From: Sphingomonas parva (ex Maeng et al. 2020)
GTDB lineage: Bacteria; Pseudomonadota; Alphaproteobacteria; Sphingomonadales; Sphingomonadaceae
Direction of reading: 5' to 3'
Length of the DNA: 64,000 bases
Assembly (NCBI RefSeq): GCF_004564275.1
Contig: NZ_SPDV01000012.1
Location: 1-64,000 of the forward strand
Part shown: positions 22,879 through 30,959 of the stretch, piece after piece
How the letters are laid out: the number at the start of each line of letters is the position of its first letter
How positions within the stretch are numbered: position 1 is the first letter of the stretch
Made by a program: the position numbers and the translations under genes
Notes under the pieces: model-generated
The model's input: only the letters and a program-made list of their open reading frames with translations
What the model was told of the DNA's origin: nothing
Database searches by the model: none

Positions 22879-25384
22879 GCCTGAGCCCTGCGAGCGCGGC
22901 AAAGGCGTGGGAGGGGTCGGCGGTGCGTTCCGGGCGACGTCGGCCGGCCCCGCGCCACACCCAGCCTGCGTCGCTGCCGGTCGGGCGGAAGCCGAGATCG
23001 CGCATCAGCTTGGCCACCGCCTGCGGCTGCAGCCCGAGCGAGGTGGCGAGCGGCTCGTCGACGAAGCCCTCGGCCTTGCCCGCCCGCGCCTCGAAGGCGC
23101 GCTTGGCGAGGCGCTCGACCAGGTCGACGCGGAGCATCTGCGGGCCGAGCGGCCGGTAGCCGAGCCGGGCGAGCGGCCGCCGCTCGGCCTCGGGCGGGGC
23201 GGGGAGGACGACGGCCGATTCGGGCGGCAGCTCGGGCATCGCCCCGCCGGAGGCGGCGGTGCGCAGCGCGGTGCGCCAGCGCCGCGGCTCCGGCTTGAGC
23301 AGATCCGGCATGAACAGATCGAGCGCGCCGATGCGGATGCGCAAATTGGTGATCAGCTTCCTCTGCTCGCGCTCGAGCGAGGCGAGCGGCTTCGCCACCG
23401 CCTCGCGGGCGACGATCCCGCCTTCGTCGACCAGCATGGCGAGGATCGCCCGCACCGCCGGGGGCGAGCCGGGGTCCTGGGCGGCGGCGCCGGCGGCACG
23501 CAGCGGGGCGAGCCAGCGTTCGACCTGGTGGCGCACCCACAGGCTCAGCCGCTCGCTGACGATGTCGCGGCCGCGCTCGGACAGCCGGTCGAGACGGCGG
23601 TCGATCAGGATTCTCGGCGAGAGCAGGTTCTTGCCCTGGCCGAGCCGGGCGACCTCGTGCCCGCGCCACAGCAGGGCGACCGGCTGGCCCGGCTCGGTGC
23701 GCAGCGTGAAATGATCGTCGCTGTCGGCGGCGAGCGCCGCCGCCCTTTTCTCATATTCGCCGCCGAGCCGCCGCTCGGCGGTGGCGAGCAGCATCTTGCG
23801 GTCGGCGTGCCTGGCGGTCGGATCGACCTCGAAGGCGAAGCCCTCGAGGCGGCCGATCGGAAAGGAGCCGACGGTGACCTCTCCCTGCTCGTCGACGATC
23901 ACCGGGAACTCGCCGGCGCCCTTGCGGCCGATGTCGCGAAGCAGGACCGAGGTGCGCCGGTCGACGAAGCGCTGGGTCAGCCGCTCGTGCAGCGCGTCGG
24001 AGAGCTTCTCTTCGACCTCGCGGGTGCGCTCGGCCATCGTCGCCGGGTCGGAGAGCCAGTCGACACGGTGCGCGATATAGGCCCAGGTCCGGACCCCGGC
24101 GATGCGGTCGGCGAGCGTGTCGATGTCGCCCTGGACGTTGTCCAGCGCCGACACCTGGGCCGAATACCAGCCCTGCGGGATGCGGCCGTCGCCCTCGCTG
24201 AGGTGGAGATAGATGCGCCCGACGAGGCGGGCGTGATGCTCCGGTCCGGTCTTGCGGAAATCGGGCAGCCCGCACGCGGCCCAGAGGCGGCGGACGCGCT
24301 CGTGGCCGCTGGCGCGCGCGGCGATGTCGGGATCCTCGGCGAGACGCTTCAGCACGGCAAGATCGATCGCTTCCGGCGCGGCGCGCAGACCGGGCGACGT
24401 CGGCCGCCGCTCGAGCGAGCGGATCAGCGCCTCGACGCTGCGGAAATCGGGATCGCCCTCGCGCCAGTAGAGATGGTCGAGCGGCGCGAAGCGATGCTCC
24501 TCGATCGCCTCGATCTCCTCGGGACGGAATTCGGCGGCGAGCTCCCCCTCGAAGGTCAGCGACCCGAAAGTGCCGTCGCGCTGGTGGCGGCCGGCGCGGC
24601 CGGCGATCTGCGCCATCTCGGCCGGCGTCAGCCGGCGGCGGCGGCGCCCGTCGAACTTGGAGAGGCCGGCGAAGGCGACATGGCTGACATCCATGTTGAG
24701 GCCCATGCCGATCGCGTCGGTGGCGACGAGATAATCGACCTCGCCGGCCTGGTACATGGCGACCTGGGCGTTGCGGGTGCGCGGCGAGAGCGCGCCCATC
24801 ACCACCGCCGCGCCGCCGCGCATCCGGCGCAGCATCTCGGCGACGGCGTAGACCTGCTCGGCCGAGAAGGCGACGATCGCCGAGCGCGGCGGCAGGCGCG
24901 AGAGCTTGGTCGGGCCGACATAGGAGAGGGTGGAGAAGCGCGGACGGCCGATGATCTCGGCCTTGGGCAGCAGCGCCCGCACCATCGGTGCCAGCGCCTC
25001 GGAGCCGAGGATCATCGTCTCCTCCCGGCCGCGGGCGTGGAGCATCCGATCGGTGAAGACGTGGCCGCGCTCCGGATCGGCGCCGAGCTGGGCCTCGTCG
25101 AGCGCGACGAAGGCGAAATCGCGCTCCATCGGCATCGATTCCGCGGTGCAGAGGAACCAGCGCGCATCGCGCGGCAGGATCTTCTCCTCGCCGGTGATCA
25201 AGGCGACCTGCCCGGCGCCCTTCATCTTCACCATCCGGTCGTAGACCTCGCGGGCGAGCAGGCGGAGGGGGAAGCCGATCATTCCGGAGGAGTGGGCCGC
25301 CATCCGCTCGACCGCGAGATGGGTCTTGCCCGTGTTGGTCGGCCCGAGGATGGCCGTCAGCGGGGCCCGCGCGTACTGGCTCAT
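22871..25384 (-). CDS. SUV3-like superfamily-2 RNA helicase
   Basis: Protein of 837 aa. The N-terminal RecA-like domain has Walker A GPTNTGKT (residues 14-21) and the Walker B box LDEAQ, the second has the VATDAIGMGLNMD and QIAGRAGRHQRDG motifs, together typical of the SUV3/degradosome helicases shared by alphaproteobacteria and mitochondria. The C-terminal third (after about residue 500) is not recognised but includes Arg-rich helical stretches. Role inferred from family: ATP-driven RNA unwinding in decay or ribosome work. First gene of a minus-strand group with the S4 protein and fdxA; divergent from the M23 gene. Confidence 0.9.
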   Translation of the reverse strand: MSQYARAPLTAILGPTNTGKTHLAVERMAAHSSGMIGFPLRLLAREVYDRMVKMKGAGQVALITGEEKILPRDARWFLCTAESMPMERDFAFVALDEAQLGADPERGHVFTDRMLHARGREETMILGSEALAPMVRALLPKAEIIGRPRFSTLSYVGPTKLSRLPPRSAIVAFSAEQVYAVAEMLRRMRGGAAVVMGALSPRTRNAQVAMYQAGEVDYLVATDAIGMGLNMDVSHVAFAGLSKFDGRRRRRLTPAEMAQIAGRAGRHQRDGTFGSLTFEGELAAEFRPEEIEAIEEHRFAPLDHLYWREGDPDFRSVEALIRSLERRPTSPGLRAAPEAIDLAVLKRLAEDPDIAARASGHERVRRLWAACGLPDFRKTGPEHHARLVGRIYLHLSEGDGRIPQGWYSAQVSALDNVQGDIDTLADRIAGVRTWAYIAHRVDWLSDPATMAERTREVEEKLSDALHERLTQRFVDRRTSVLLRDIGRKGAGEFPVIVDEQGEVTVGSFPIGRLEGFAFEVDPTARHADRKMLLATAERRLGGEYEKRAAALAADSDDHFTLRTEPGQPVALLWRGHEVARLGQGKNLLSPRILIDRRLDRLSERGRDIVSERLSLWVRHQVERWLAPLRAAGAAAQDPGSPPAVRAILAMLVDEGGIVAREAVAKPLASLEREQRKLITNLRIRIGALDLFMPDLLKPEPRRWRTALRTAASGGAMPELPPESAVVLPAPPEAERRPLARLGYRPLGPQMLRVDLVERLAKRAFEARAGKAEGFVDEPLATSLGLQPQAVAKLMRDLGFRPTGSDAGWVWRGAGRRRPERTADPSHAFAALAGLRRG

Positions 25385-25616
25385 GAGAATTAGATCGGGC
25401 CTCCGGGCGGCGAGCGCAATGACCTCCCGCTAGAGCAGGGAACGATTCATCCATTCATCGGCTCCCGCCGGCGCTTCGCCGCAGCGCCCGGCGGCGACGG
25501 AGCGAATTTAAACTTGGCTTAACCCTGTTCTGGGACATTCCCCGGGCTCGACACGGAGCGCGGCGCCTGCGGGCCCCTTCGTGATCGGGCGGAAAACGGC
25601 CGGGGGTAAGACCGCC

Positions 25617-27137
25617 TTGTACCAGTTCACGAATTTCACCGCCGGCGGGGCCGGATCGGGCGCCGCCGTGCTGAGCGCCGATCCGCTGAGCCTGCGCACC
25701 GGCGCGCCGTTCGGCAGCCGCCGTGCCGCGCCGCAGGCGCGCCGCCGCGTCGAGCTGGTCGTCGACCTCGGCGCCTCGATCGGCTCGCTCACCTGGTTTC
25801 GCGGTCTCGCCACCTGCCTCGGCCTGTGCGCCGCCGCGATCTCGCTCGCGCCCGGCTTCGAGCCGATCCCCAGCGCGTCGGCCGCGCCGCTGTCCGACCA
25901 GCATTGGGAGCAGGCGCGCGCCCTCGCCATCTCGCCGCTCGCCTACGGCGCCGACACCGGCCGACGGATGGCGCCGACCGACGCGGTGCAGCCGCTGATG
26001 GACACGCCGGAGCGTCCGACGCTGGAGCTGATCGCCACGCTCGGCCAGGGCGACGGCTTCGCCCGCGCGCTGACCCGCGCCGGCGTCTCGGGCGCCGAGG
26101 CGAGCGCGGTCGCCGACCTGGTCGGCGGCGTGGTGCCGCTCGACAGCCTGAAGCCGGGCAGCGCGATGCAGATCGTGCTCGGCCGCCGGCCCAACCGCAG
26201 CGTCGCGCGGCCGCTCGAATCGCTCTCCTTCCGCGCCCGCTTCGATCTGGCCCTGTCGCTGACGCGCAGCGGCGCCGGCTTCGCGGTGTCCCGCACGGCG
26301 ATCGCGGTCGACGAGACGCCCTTGCGCATCCAGGGCGTGGTCGGCGACAGCCTCTATCGCGCCGCCCGTGCCGCCGGCGCGCCGGCCAAAGCGGTGGAAG
26401 CCTATATCCGCGCGCTCGCCGCCCAGACCGAGATCTCCTCGCTCGGCGCGTCCGACCGCTTCGACATCATCCTCGAGCATCGCCGTGCCGAGACCGGCGA
26501 GACCCAGACCGGCCAGCTGCTGTTCGCCGGCCTGCAGCGCGCCAGCGGCAAGGAGCTCCAGCTGCTGCAATGGGAGCAGGGCGGCCGGAGCCAATGGTTC
26601 GAAGCGTCGGGCGTCGGCCGCACCACCGGCACCCTGCAGCGCCCCGTGCCGGGCTCGGTCTCGTCCAATTACGGCATGCGCCGCCACCCGATCCTCGGCT
26701 ATTCGCGGATGCACCGCGGCATGGACTTCCGCGCCGGCTACGGCACGCCGATCCTCGCCGCCACCGACGGCCGGGTGGTCTCGGCCGGCTGGGCCGGCGG
26801 CCACGGCCGCCGGGTGATGCTCGCCCATGCCGACGGAATCTCGACCAGCTATTCGCACATGAGCCAGATCAGCGTCCGCCCGGGCAGCGCGGTGCGCCAG
26901 GGGCAGGTGATCGGCTATGTCGGCTCGACCGGCCTCTCGACCGGCCCGCACCTTCACTACGAGCTCTACAGGAACGGCGTATCGGTGAACCCGGCGAGCG
27001 TGCGCTTCGTCAGCCGCTCTCAGCTGAGCGGCGCCGATCTCGCCGGATTCCGCGCCAAGCTGCGCCGGCTGCTGTCGGTTCCGGTGGGCGGCGCGATCCG
27101 CATGGCCGAGGCGCCGAAGCCCGCCAAGCCGCTCTGA
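25617..27137 (+). CDS. M23 (LytM) peptidoglycan endopeptidase, membrane anchored
   Basis: Protein of about 506 aa. A polar N-terminus is followed by one hydrophobic segment (WFRGLATCLGLCAAAISLAPGF), a middle region with GDSLYRAARAAGAPAKAVEAYI seen in OapA/MepM-like peptidases, and a C-terminal LytM domain with HRGMDF (Zn ligands His and Asp) and GPHLHYELYRNG (HxH). It should cut peptide cross-links in the periplasm during growth or division. The start is unsure: TTG at 25617 gives MYQFTNF as in sphingomonad relatives as far as I recall; GTG at 25581 adds 12 residues. Divergent from the helicase. Confidence 0.88.
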   Translation: MYQFTNFTAGGAGSGAAVLSADPLSLRTGAPFGSRRAAPQARRRVELVVDLGASIGSLTWFRGLATCLGLCAAAISLAPGFEPIPSASAAPLSDQHWEQARALAISPLAYGADTGRRMAPTDAVQPLMDTPERPTLELIATLGQGDGFARALTRAGVSGAEASAVADLVGGVVPLDSLKPGSAMQIVLGRRPNRSVARPLESLSFRARFDLALSLTRSGAGFAVSRTAIAVDETPLRIQGVVGDSLYRAARAAGAPAKAVEAYIRALAAQTEISSLGASDRFDIILEHRRAETGETQTGQLLFAGLQRASGKELQLLQWEQGGRSQWFEASGVGRTTGTLQRPVPGSVSSNYGMRRHPILGYSRMHRGMDFRAGYGTPILAATDGRVVSAGWAGGHGRRVMLAHADGISTSYSHMSQISVRPGSAVRQGQVIGYVGSTGLSTGPHLHYELYRNGVSVNPASVRFVSRSQLSGADLAGFRAKLRRLLSVPVGGAIRMAEAPKPAKPL

Positions 27138-27164
27138 TCCGAGCCGCCGGGCTGCCTCGCGCCG

Positions 27165-27190
27165 GGAACGGCGCTGCGGGGCGGGACGTT
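27165..27190 (+). promoter_or_regulatory. EcfG-type general-stress promoter
   Basis: GGAAC (27165-27169), 17-nt spacer, CGTT (27187-27190): a full match to the EcfG/SigT consensus known from alphaproteobacteria (GGAAC-N16/17-CGTT). It is 25 nt before the ATG of the first gene in a run of small hydrophilic proteins. A start site near 27197 leaves room for the AAGGAG at 27201-27206. Confidence 0.7.
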
Positions 27191-27214
27191 CAAAGGGGCA
27201 AAGGAGCCCCGAAC

Positions 27215-27511
27215 ATGGCGGACACAGACACAGCGAAAGACCGGCCGCGGCCGGATTTCCCCGAGACCGGCGGCGGCAGCCCCGCCGAGAGCCCGCGCGG
27301 CCCCAATGCCGACGAGCGCGGCCGTCCGGCGACCTTCGATCCCAAGAGCGGCGAGGTGCACGGCAGCGGCTCGGGCGCCGGCGGCGGCGGCAATCCCCGC
27401 GAGGATTATGACGGCGATCCGGTCGCCGGCGCCGGCATCGAGCCGCTCGGCGCGCCGCGGCGGATCGACCACGCCGAACAACGGCCGATCGACTCCGACG
27501 AGGGGGTCTGA
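27215..27511 (+). CDS. Small hydrophilic, probably disordered protein
   Basis: 98 aa, unrecognised family. The sequence is rich in Gly, Pro, Asp, Glu and Arg and almost without hydrophobic residues (DRPRPDFPETGGGSPAESPR, GSGSGAGGGGNPREDYDG), so it is predicted to be unfolded. No signal peptide or Cys. ATG 27215 has AAGGAG 8 nt upstream. It is the first gene after the EcfG-type promoter and is 2 nt from the next gene, so a general-stress role (desiccation or crowding protection) is an inference from context and composition. Confidence 0.72.
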   Translation: MADTDTAKDRPRPDFPETGGGSPAESPRGPNADERGRPATFDPKSGEVHGSGSGAGGGGNPREDYDGDPVAGAGIEPLGAPRRIDHAEQRPIDSDEGV

Positions 27512-27513
27512 TC

Positions 27514-27735
27514 ATGAGCGCAGGCAGGGAAGGCAGCGGCCATCCGACGCCGGGCAGCGACGAGGCCCGCCACCACGAGATCCCCGAGAGCGTCGAGGCG
27601 GAGAAGGGCCGCGGCGACGATCCGCGCGGCGTCGTCCAGCCCGGGCGCGACGCGACCGCGCCCGACGGGGAGCGCTACCGCTATGACGATCTCGGCCGCG
27701 CCGAGAATGTCGACGACGAACAGACAGGAGAGTGA
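27514..27735 (+). CDS. Small charged protein, second gene of stress group
   Basis: 73 aa, mostly charged: HEIPESVEAEKGRGDDPRGV and GERYRYDDLGRAENVDDEQT. No hydrophobic core, no signal peptide. I do not recognise a domain. It starts 2 nt after the preceding stop and its own TGA overlaps a GTG that could start the next gene, so the three genes form a tight transcription unit. Size and spacing support a real gene; function is unknown. Confidence 0.65.
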   Translation: MSAGREGSGHPTPGSDEARHHEIPESVEAEKGRGDDPRGVVQPGRDATAPDGERYRYDDLGRAENVDDEQTGE

Positions 27736-27737
27736 CG

Positions 27738-28211
27738 ATGGCGAACGACAAAGACACCGGCATGAGCGGGCGCGACCTCCAGCAGTCGCAATCGGGCGGC
27801 GGCTCGGGCGAGTTCGGCGGCAACATGAACCAGGCCCAGGCCGAACCGGTCGGCGGCGGCACCACCGCCAGCGACCGGAGCAACGCCGGCGGCTCCAGCG
27901 GCACCGGCGGCTACGGCCAGTCGCAGAACGTGACGATGCAGCGCGAGGGCCAGCCGGCGCAGGGCAGCCAGTCCGGCCTCGCCGGCGGCGACCTCAGCGA
28001 GGGCGGCCGGTCCGAGGACAGCAGCGAGATCGGCCGCGCCCCGTCCGGCCAGTCGCGCGGCGAGCGCTTCGACGAGGAGCAGGGCGGCGGACGCGGCGTG
28101 ATGTTCGACGGATCGAGCAGCGTCAGCGAGTTCGCCGACGACCAGGCCGAGCACCAGGACCGCGGCCAGAGCGAGGCGGAAGAGTTCGAGCGGGAAGAGA
28201 CGCAGAGGTAA
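27738..28211 (+). CDS. Gly/Gln/Ser-rich disordered protein
   Basis: 157 aa, low complexity: SGRDLQQSQSGGGSGEFGGN, GGGTTASDRSNAGGSSGTGG, then a more acidic end (SVSEFADDQAEHQDRGQSEA). Predicted unfolded and highly soluble; no signal peptide or membrane segment. ATG 27738 has AGGAG 8 nt upstream; the GTG at 27732 is in frame but would lie inside the previous gene's stop. Third gene of the EcfG-promoter unit. Composition resembles hydrophilins, but this is not a homology claim. Confidence 0.68.
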   Translation: MANDKDTGMSGRDLQQSQSGGGSGEFGGNMNQAQAEPVGGGTTASDRSNAGGSSGTGGYGQSQNVTMQREGQPAQGSQSGLAGGDLSEGGRSEDSSEIGRAPSGQSRGERFDEEQGGGRGVMFDGSSSVSEFADDQAEHQDRGQSEAEEFEREETQR

Positions 28212-28213
28212 GC

Positions 28214-28420
28214 TATCTCCCTCTCCTCTTCAGGGGAGAGGGTTGGGGAGAGGGGACGAGAGTGCAAGGCAATGGCCGACGAGGCCGCGCGCCTGGCCGA
28301 CTCCCCCTCTCCTTGTTCGCGTCGCTCGCCATGATGCGCGGACGTCGCGCGCCCGGCACGACTGCAGGCTGCGGGGCAGCCTGCACCCAGCGCATCCCTG
28401 TAAGGGAGAGGGGAAGAGGG
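28214..28420. repeat. Type-C repeat with inner type-E fragment
   Basis: CCCTCTCCTCTTCAGGGGAGAGGG (28219-28243) opens and a matching CTCCCCCTCTCCTTG ... GAGAGGGGAAGAGGG closes an inverted unit of about 200 nt. GGCACGACTGCAG at 28355-28367 is the reverse complement of part of the type-E element at 45750-45811. A hairpin here may end the upstream stress transcript. Confidence 0.6.
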
Positions 28421-28476
28421 AACTGTTCAGCCCTCCGCTCGTCTGTTACGCATCAGTTACGAGAGGGAGACTGGGT

Positions 28477-29301
28477 ATGGCGAACTCTAACTCCGACGAT
28501 GCGAATCAGAACGGCTCCAAGAAAAAGGGCAAGGACGAGGGCTGGACCTCCGCTGCCGCCTTTCCCGACGCGCTGAAGGAGGCGGGGCAGCGCGCCGCCG
28601 AGCTCGCGCAGAATCCGGTGGCGCGCTCGATGATGGCGGCCGGCCTGGTCGCCGCCGCGGCGGCGCTCACCGCCAATGCGCGCGTCCGCAAGACGGTGCG
28701 CGACGCGAGCAGCGATGCGCTCGACACCGCCAGCGCCGCGGCCGACAGCGCGTCGAAGATCGGCGCGGCGATCGTCTCGGCGGCGACCGACGCGGTGCGC
28801 CGCATGCTCAGCGTCGGCGAGGGCGAGAGCGGCGGCTCCACGGCATCAAGCTCCGGCGGCAGCAGCAGCGCCCGCTCGAGCGGCAGCGGCACGGCGAAGA
28901 AGAGCGGCGGCCGCAAGGCGGCGGGCGCGAGCAGCCGCGCCAAGACCTCGACCAGCCGCGCCCGCAGCAAGGCGAGCAGCGCCGGCGCGAGCAGCGGTAC
29001 GGCGAAGACGAGCAGCCGTTCGTCGGGCAGCGGCGGCGCGAAGAAGGGCGGCGGCAGCAGCACCGGCACGAAAGCCAAGGCGGCGGCGAGCGGCGCGGCG
29101 GGCGCCGCGGCGAAGACCAGCGGCGGGCGCGGGCGCTCCGGCGCGAGCGGCTCGTCGGGCAGCTCGGGCGCCAAGGCGGCATCCGGTTCGCGCGGCGGCA
29201 GCCGGCGCAAGAGCGGCGGCACGGCCGGCGCCTCGGCCTCGACCGGCAGCAGCGGCGGCGACACGGCCGGCGGCGGCGGCGGGAGCAGCGGCCAGGGCTG
29301 A
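28477..29301 (+). CDS. Histone-H1-like protein with Ser/Gly/Ala/Lys-rich tail
   Basis: 274 aa. The first 40 residues are polar and Lys-rich, residues about 40-115 are helical (AAELAQNPVARSMMAAGLVA, ANARVRKTVRDASSDALDTA, IVSAATDAVRRML), and the last 150 are a repetitive S/G/A/K/R tail ([40 protein letters not shown]). Such tails resemble bacterial H1-like nucleoid proteins, but I recognise no characterised family, and the helical part could instead associate with membranes or granules. The ATG follows GAGAGGGAGA. It follows the small stress genes but is separated by a repeat. Confidence 0.75.
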   Translation: MANSNSDDANQNGSKKKGKDEGWTSAAAFPDALKEAGQRAAELAQNPVARSMMAAGLVAAAAALTANARVRKTVRDASSDALDTASAAADSASKIGAAIVSAATDAVRRMLSVGEGESGGSTASSSGGSSSARSSGSGTAKKSGGRKAAGASSRAKTSTSRARSKASSAGASSGTAKTSSRSSGSGGAKKGGGSSTGTKAKAAASGAAGAAAKTSGGRGRSGASGSSGSSGAKAASGSRGGSRRKSGGTAGASASTGSSGGDTAGGGGGSSGQG

Positions 29302-29329
29302 GCCGCGGCGCCTCCGTTCTCGAGCAGCA

Positions 29330-29355
29330 GCCCGAACGCACGAGCGCGTTCGGGC
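29330..29355. repeat. Type-D hairpin and TTCGACAGGCTCAG repeat
   Basis: Perfect stem GCCCGAACGC (29330-29339) and GCGTTCGGGC (29346-29355) with a 6-nt loop, followed by CTGAGCTCGTCGAAGCC. The related block GGGTTCGACAGGCTCAGCCC is at 29404-29423. This class is widespread in Proteobacteria. The gap 29302-29499 holds nothing else I recognise; the hairpin may end transcription of the H1-like gene. Confidence 0.6.
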
Positions 29356-29499
29356 TGAGCTCGTCGAAGCCCCCGTTCTGCTGCCCCGTCCGGGTCAGGA
29401 AGAGGGTTCGACAGGCTCAGCCCGACCGGAGCTTTTGAATTCCTGGTCGATGGGTCCGGCGGGATGTGCCGAAGCCCGCTCTGGCGCGCCCGCCTGCCT

Positions 29500-30348
29500 T
29501 CAGAGCGGACGGCCGGCCGCGCAGGCCTCGAATTCCGCGACGTCATGGGCGCAGATCACCCGCACCTCGGCGCCATGCTCGACGGAGAGGCGCCGCACCC
29601 TTTCCTGGTTGGCGAGCCGCGCGGCGCGGTCCACCTCCATCATCGTCTGATAGGCGCGCAGGCCCGGAGTGCAGCGGCGCTTCAGCCGGCGCACCTCGTG
29701 GCGATAGAAATAGGCGTCGCCGGCGTGGAGCAGCCATTGGCCGCCGGACTGGACGGCGATCCCCGCGTGGCCCCAGGTGTGGCCGGGGAGCGGCACGAAC
29801 AGGATCTCCGGCGGCAGCCCTTCGAGCGCGCGCACTGCCGGGAAGCCGAACCAGGCCTCGCCCTGGCCGCTGTAGCGCTTCCAGCGGCGCACCTCGTCGA
29901 ATTGCGCGGGGCGATAGCGGTTGCGGAGCACGAAGCCCGGCCGGGGACCGGTCGCCGCGCTGTATTCGGCGTCCATCACGTGCACGGTCGCGTCGGGGAA
30001 GTCCTCGAGCCCGCCGGCGTGATCGAAATCGAGATGGGTGAGGAGGATGTGGCGCACGTCCTGGGCCGAGAAGCCGAGCCGCTCGATCTGCCGGATCGCG
30101 GTCTCCTCCTCGCGAAGCTTGATGTTGAGGAGACCGCGCATCGTTTTGGTGATGCGCGGATGGGGCGGCCGGTGGGGGTGATCGACGTCCCTCAGGCCGT
30201 AGCCGGTGTCGACGAGGACGAGCCCCTCGCCGGTCTCGATCAGCAGGCAGTGGCAGACGAGGTGGCCGGTCACGCCCTTGCTGCGCCCGTCGAACAAGGC
30301 GCCGCCGAGCGGGCAATCGGTACCGCAATTGAGGTGATGAATGCGCAC
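29500..30348 (-). CDS. Metallo-beta-lactamase-fold hydrolase (AHL-lactonase-like)
   Basis: 282 aa with the MBL fold: LIETGEGLVLVDTGYG, THLDFDHAGG (residues 104-113), then VPLPGHTWGHAGI and LLHAGDAYFY with further metal ligands. The overall plan and length match the N-acyl-homoserine lactonase/MBL group, but the canonical HxHxDH reads H105-L-D107-F-D109-H110, so the second His is Asp. Activity on AHLs is therefore not assured; another ester or lactone may be the substrate. GTG at 30348 is preferred because AGGAGG precedes it by 6 nt. Confidence 0.85.
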   Translation of the reverse strand: MRIHHLNCGTDCPLGGALFDGRSKGVTGHLVCHCLLIETGEGLVLVDTGYGLRDVDHPHRPPHPRITKTMRGLLNIKLREEETAIRQIERLGFSAQDVRHILLTHLDFDHAGGLEDFPDATVHVMDAEYSAATGPRPGFVLRNRYRPAQFDEVRRWKRYSGQGEAWFGFPAVRALEGLPPEILFVPLPGHTWGHAGIAVQSGGQWLLHAGDAYFYRHEVRRLKRRCTPGLRAYQTMMEVDRAARLANQERVRRLSVEHGAEVRVICAHDVAEFEACAAGRPL

Positions 30349-30426
30349 CGGCGCCTCCTGTGGTGAGAGGCGGCTAACGCGGCGCACCAAGGACGGGTCC
30401 CTCGCAGCGTGAAAAGAGCGGCGGGC

Positions 30427-30461
30427 ACGAAAAGAGCGGGGCGCCTTTCGACGCCCCGCTC
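30427..30461 (-). terminator. Rho-independent terminator of the glycine-zipper gene
   Basis: Perfect 10-bp stem GAGCGGGGCG (30434-30443) and CGCCCCGCTC (30452-30461), 8-nt loop, followed on the minus strand by TTTT and CG. It lies 25 nt after the stop at 30486. Confidence 0.8.
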
Positions 30462-30485
30462 CCTACGCTTCACGAAATAAGCTGC

Positions 30486-30791
30486 TCAGCGGCAGCGGCG
30501 GCCGCGGCTGCGGTCGATCTCGCGGCCGACCAGCGCGCCGGCCACGGCGCCGACCACGGTGCCGGTGGTGCGCTCGCCGCGGGTGTCGATCGCGCGGCCG
30601 GCGAGGGCGCCGGCACCGGCGCCGACGATCAGGCCGGTGGTTCCGTTCTTCCGCTTGCAGCGCAGGCGGCCCTGGGAATCGCGCCAGACCTTTCCGTTGT
30701 AATAACCGTCGTCCCGGGCGAAGGCCGGGCTGGCAGGCATCACCGGCATCGCCATGGTGGCCGCCAGCAGGGCAAGGGTGACTTTACGCAT
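30486..30791 (-). CDS. Glycine-zipper 2TM-domain protein, exported
   Basis: 101 aa. MRKVTLALLAATMAMPVMPASPAFA is a Sec signal peptide (described in two parts here: MRKVTLALLAATMAM then PVMPASPAFA). The mature part has two Gly-zipper helices, TTGLIVGAGAGALAGRAID and TTGTVVGAVAGALVGREID, as in the 17-kDa surface antigen/SlyB-like proteins of the Gram-negative envelope. It has no lipobox, so it should be periplasmic or inserted. Exact function is unknown. It is transcribed alone and ends in a strong terminator. Confidence 0.85.
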   Translation of the reverse strand: MRKVTLALLAATMAMPVMPASPAFARDDGYYNGKVWRDSQGRLRCKRKNGTTGLIVGAGAGALAGRAIDTRGERTTGTVVGAVAGALVGREIDRSRGRRCR

Positions 30792-30912
30792 AACGCTTCC
30801 TCACTGTTGGATCTTGTCGCCTCAACGCCGGCGTTATGGGTGCAGTTTCATTAACCTAAAACAACGACCGGTTCAGGCTGCGGCGCGCTTTGGGCGGCTG
30901 GTCGCGGGTCGC

Positions 30913-30937
30913 AGAACATGTCGCCGCGGCGGGCGTT
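30913..30937 (+). promoter_or_regulatory. EcfG-like promoter with one mismatch
   Basis: AGAAC (30913-30917), 16-nt spacer, CGTT (30934-30937). The -35 differs from GGAAC by one base. It is 22 nt before the ATG of another small hydrophilic protein. Confidence 0.4.
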
Positions 30938-30959
30938 TCCGGGCCGAAGGAGAGCGACG

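Noticed and set aside
28430..28477. EcfG promoter for the H1-like gene (GGAAC at 28418-28424 region)
   Set aside because: The nearest downstream GTT is 21 nt away, outside the accepted 16-18 nt spacing.
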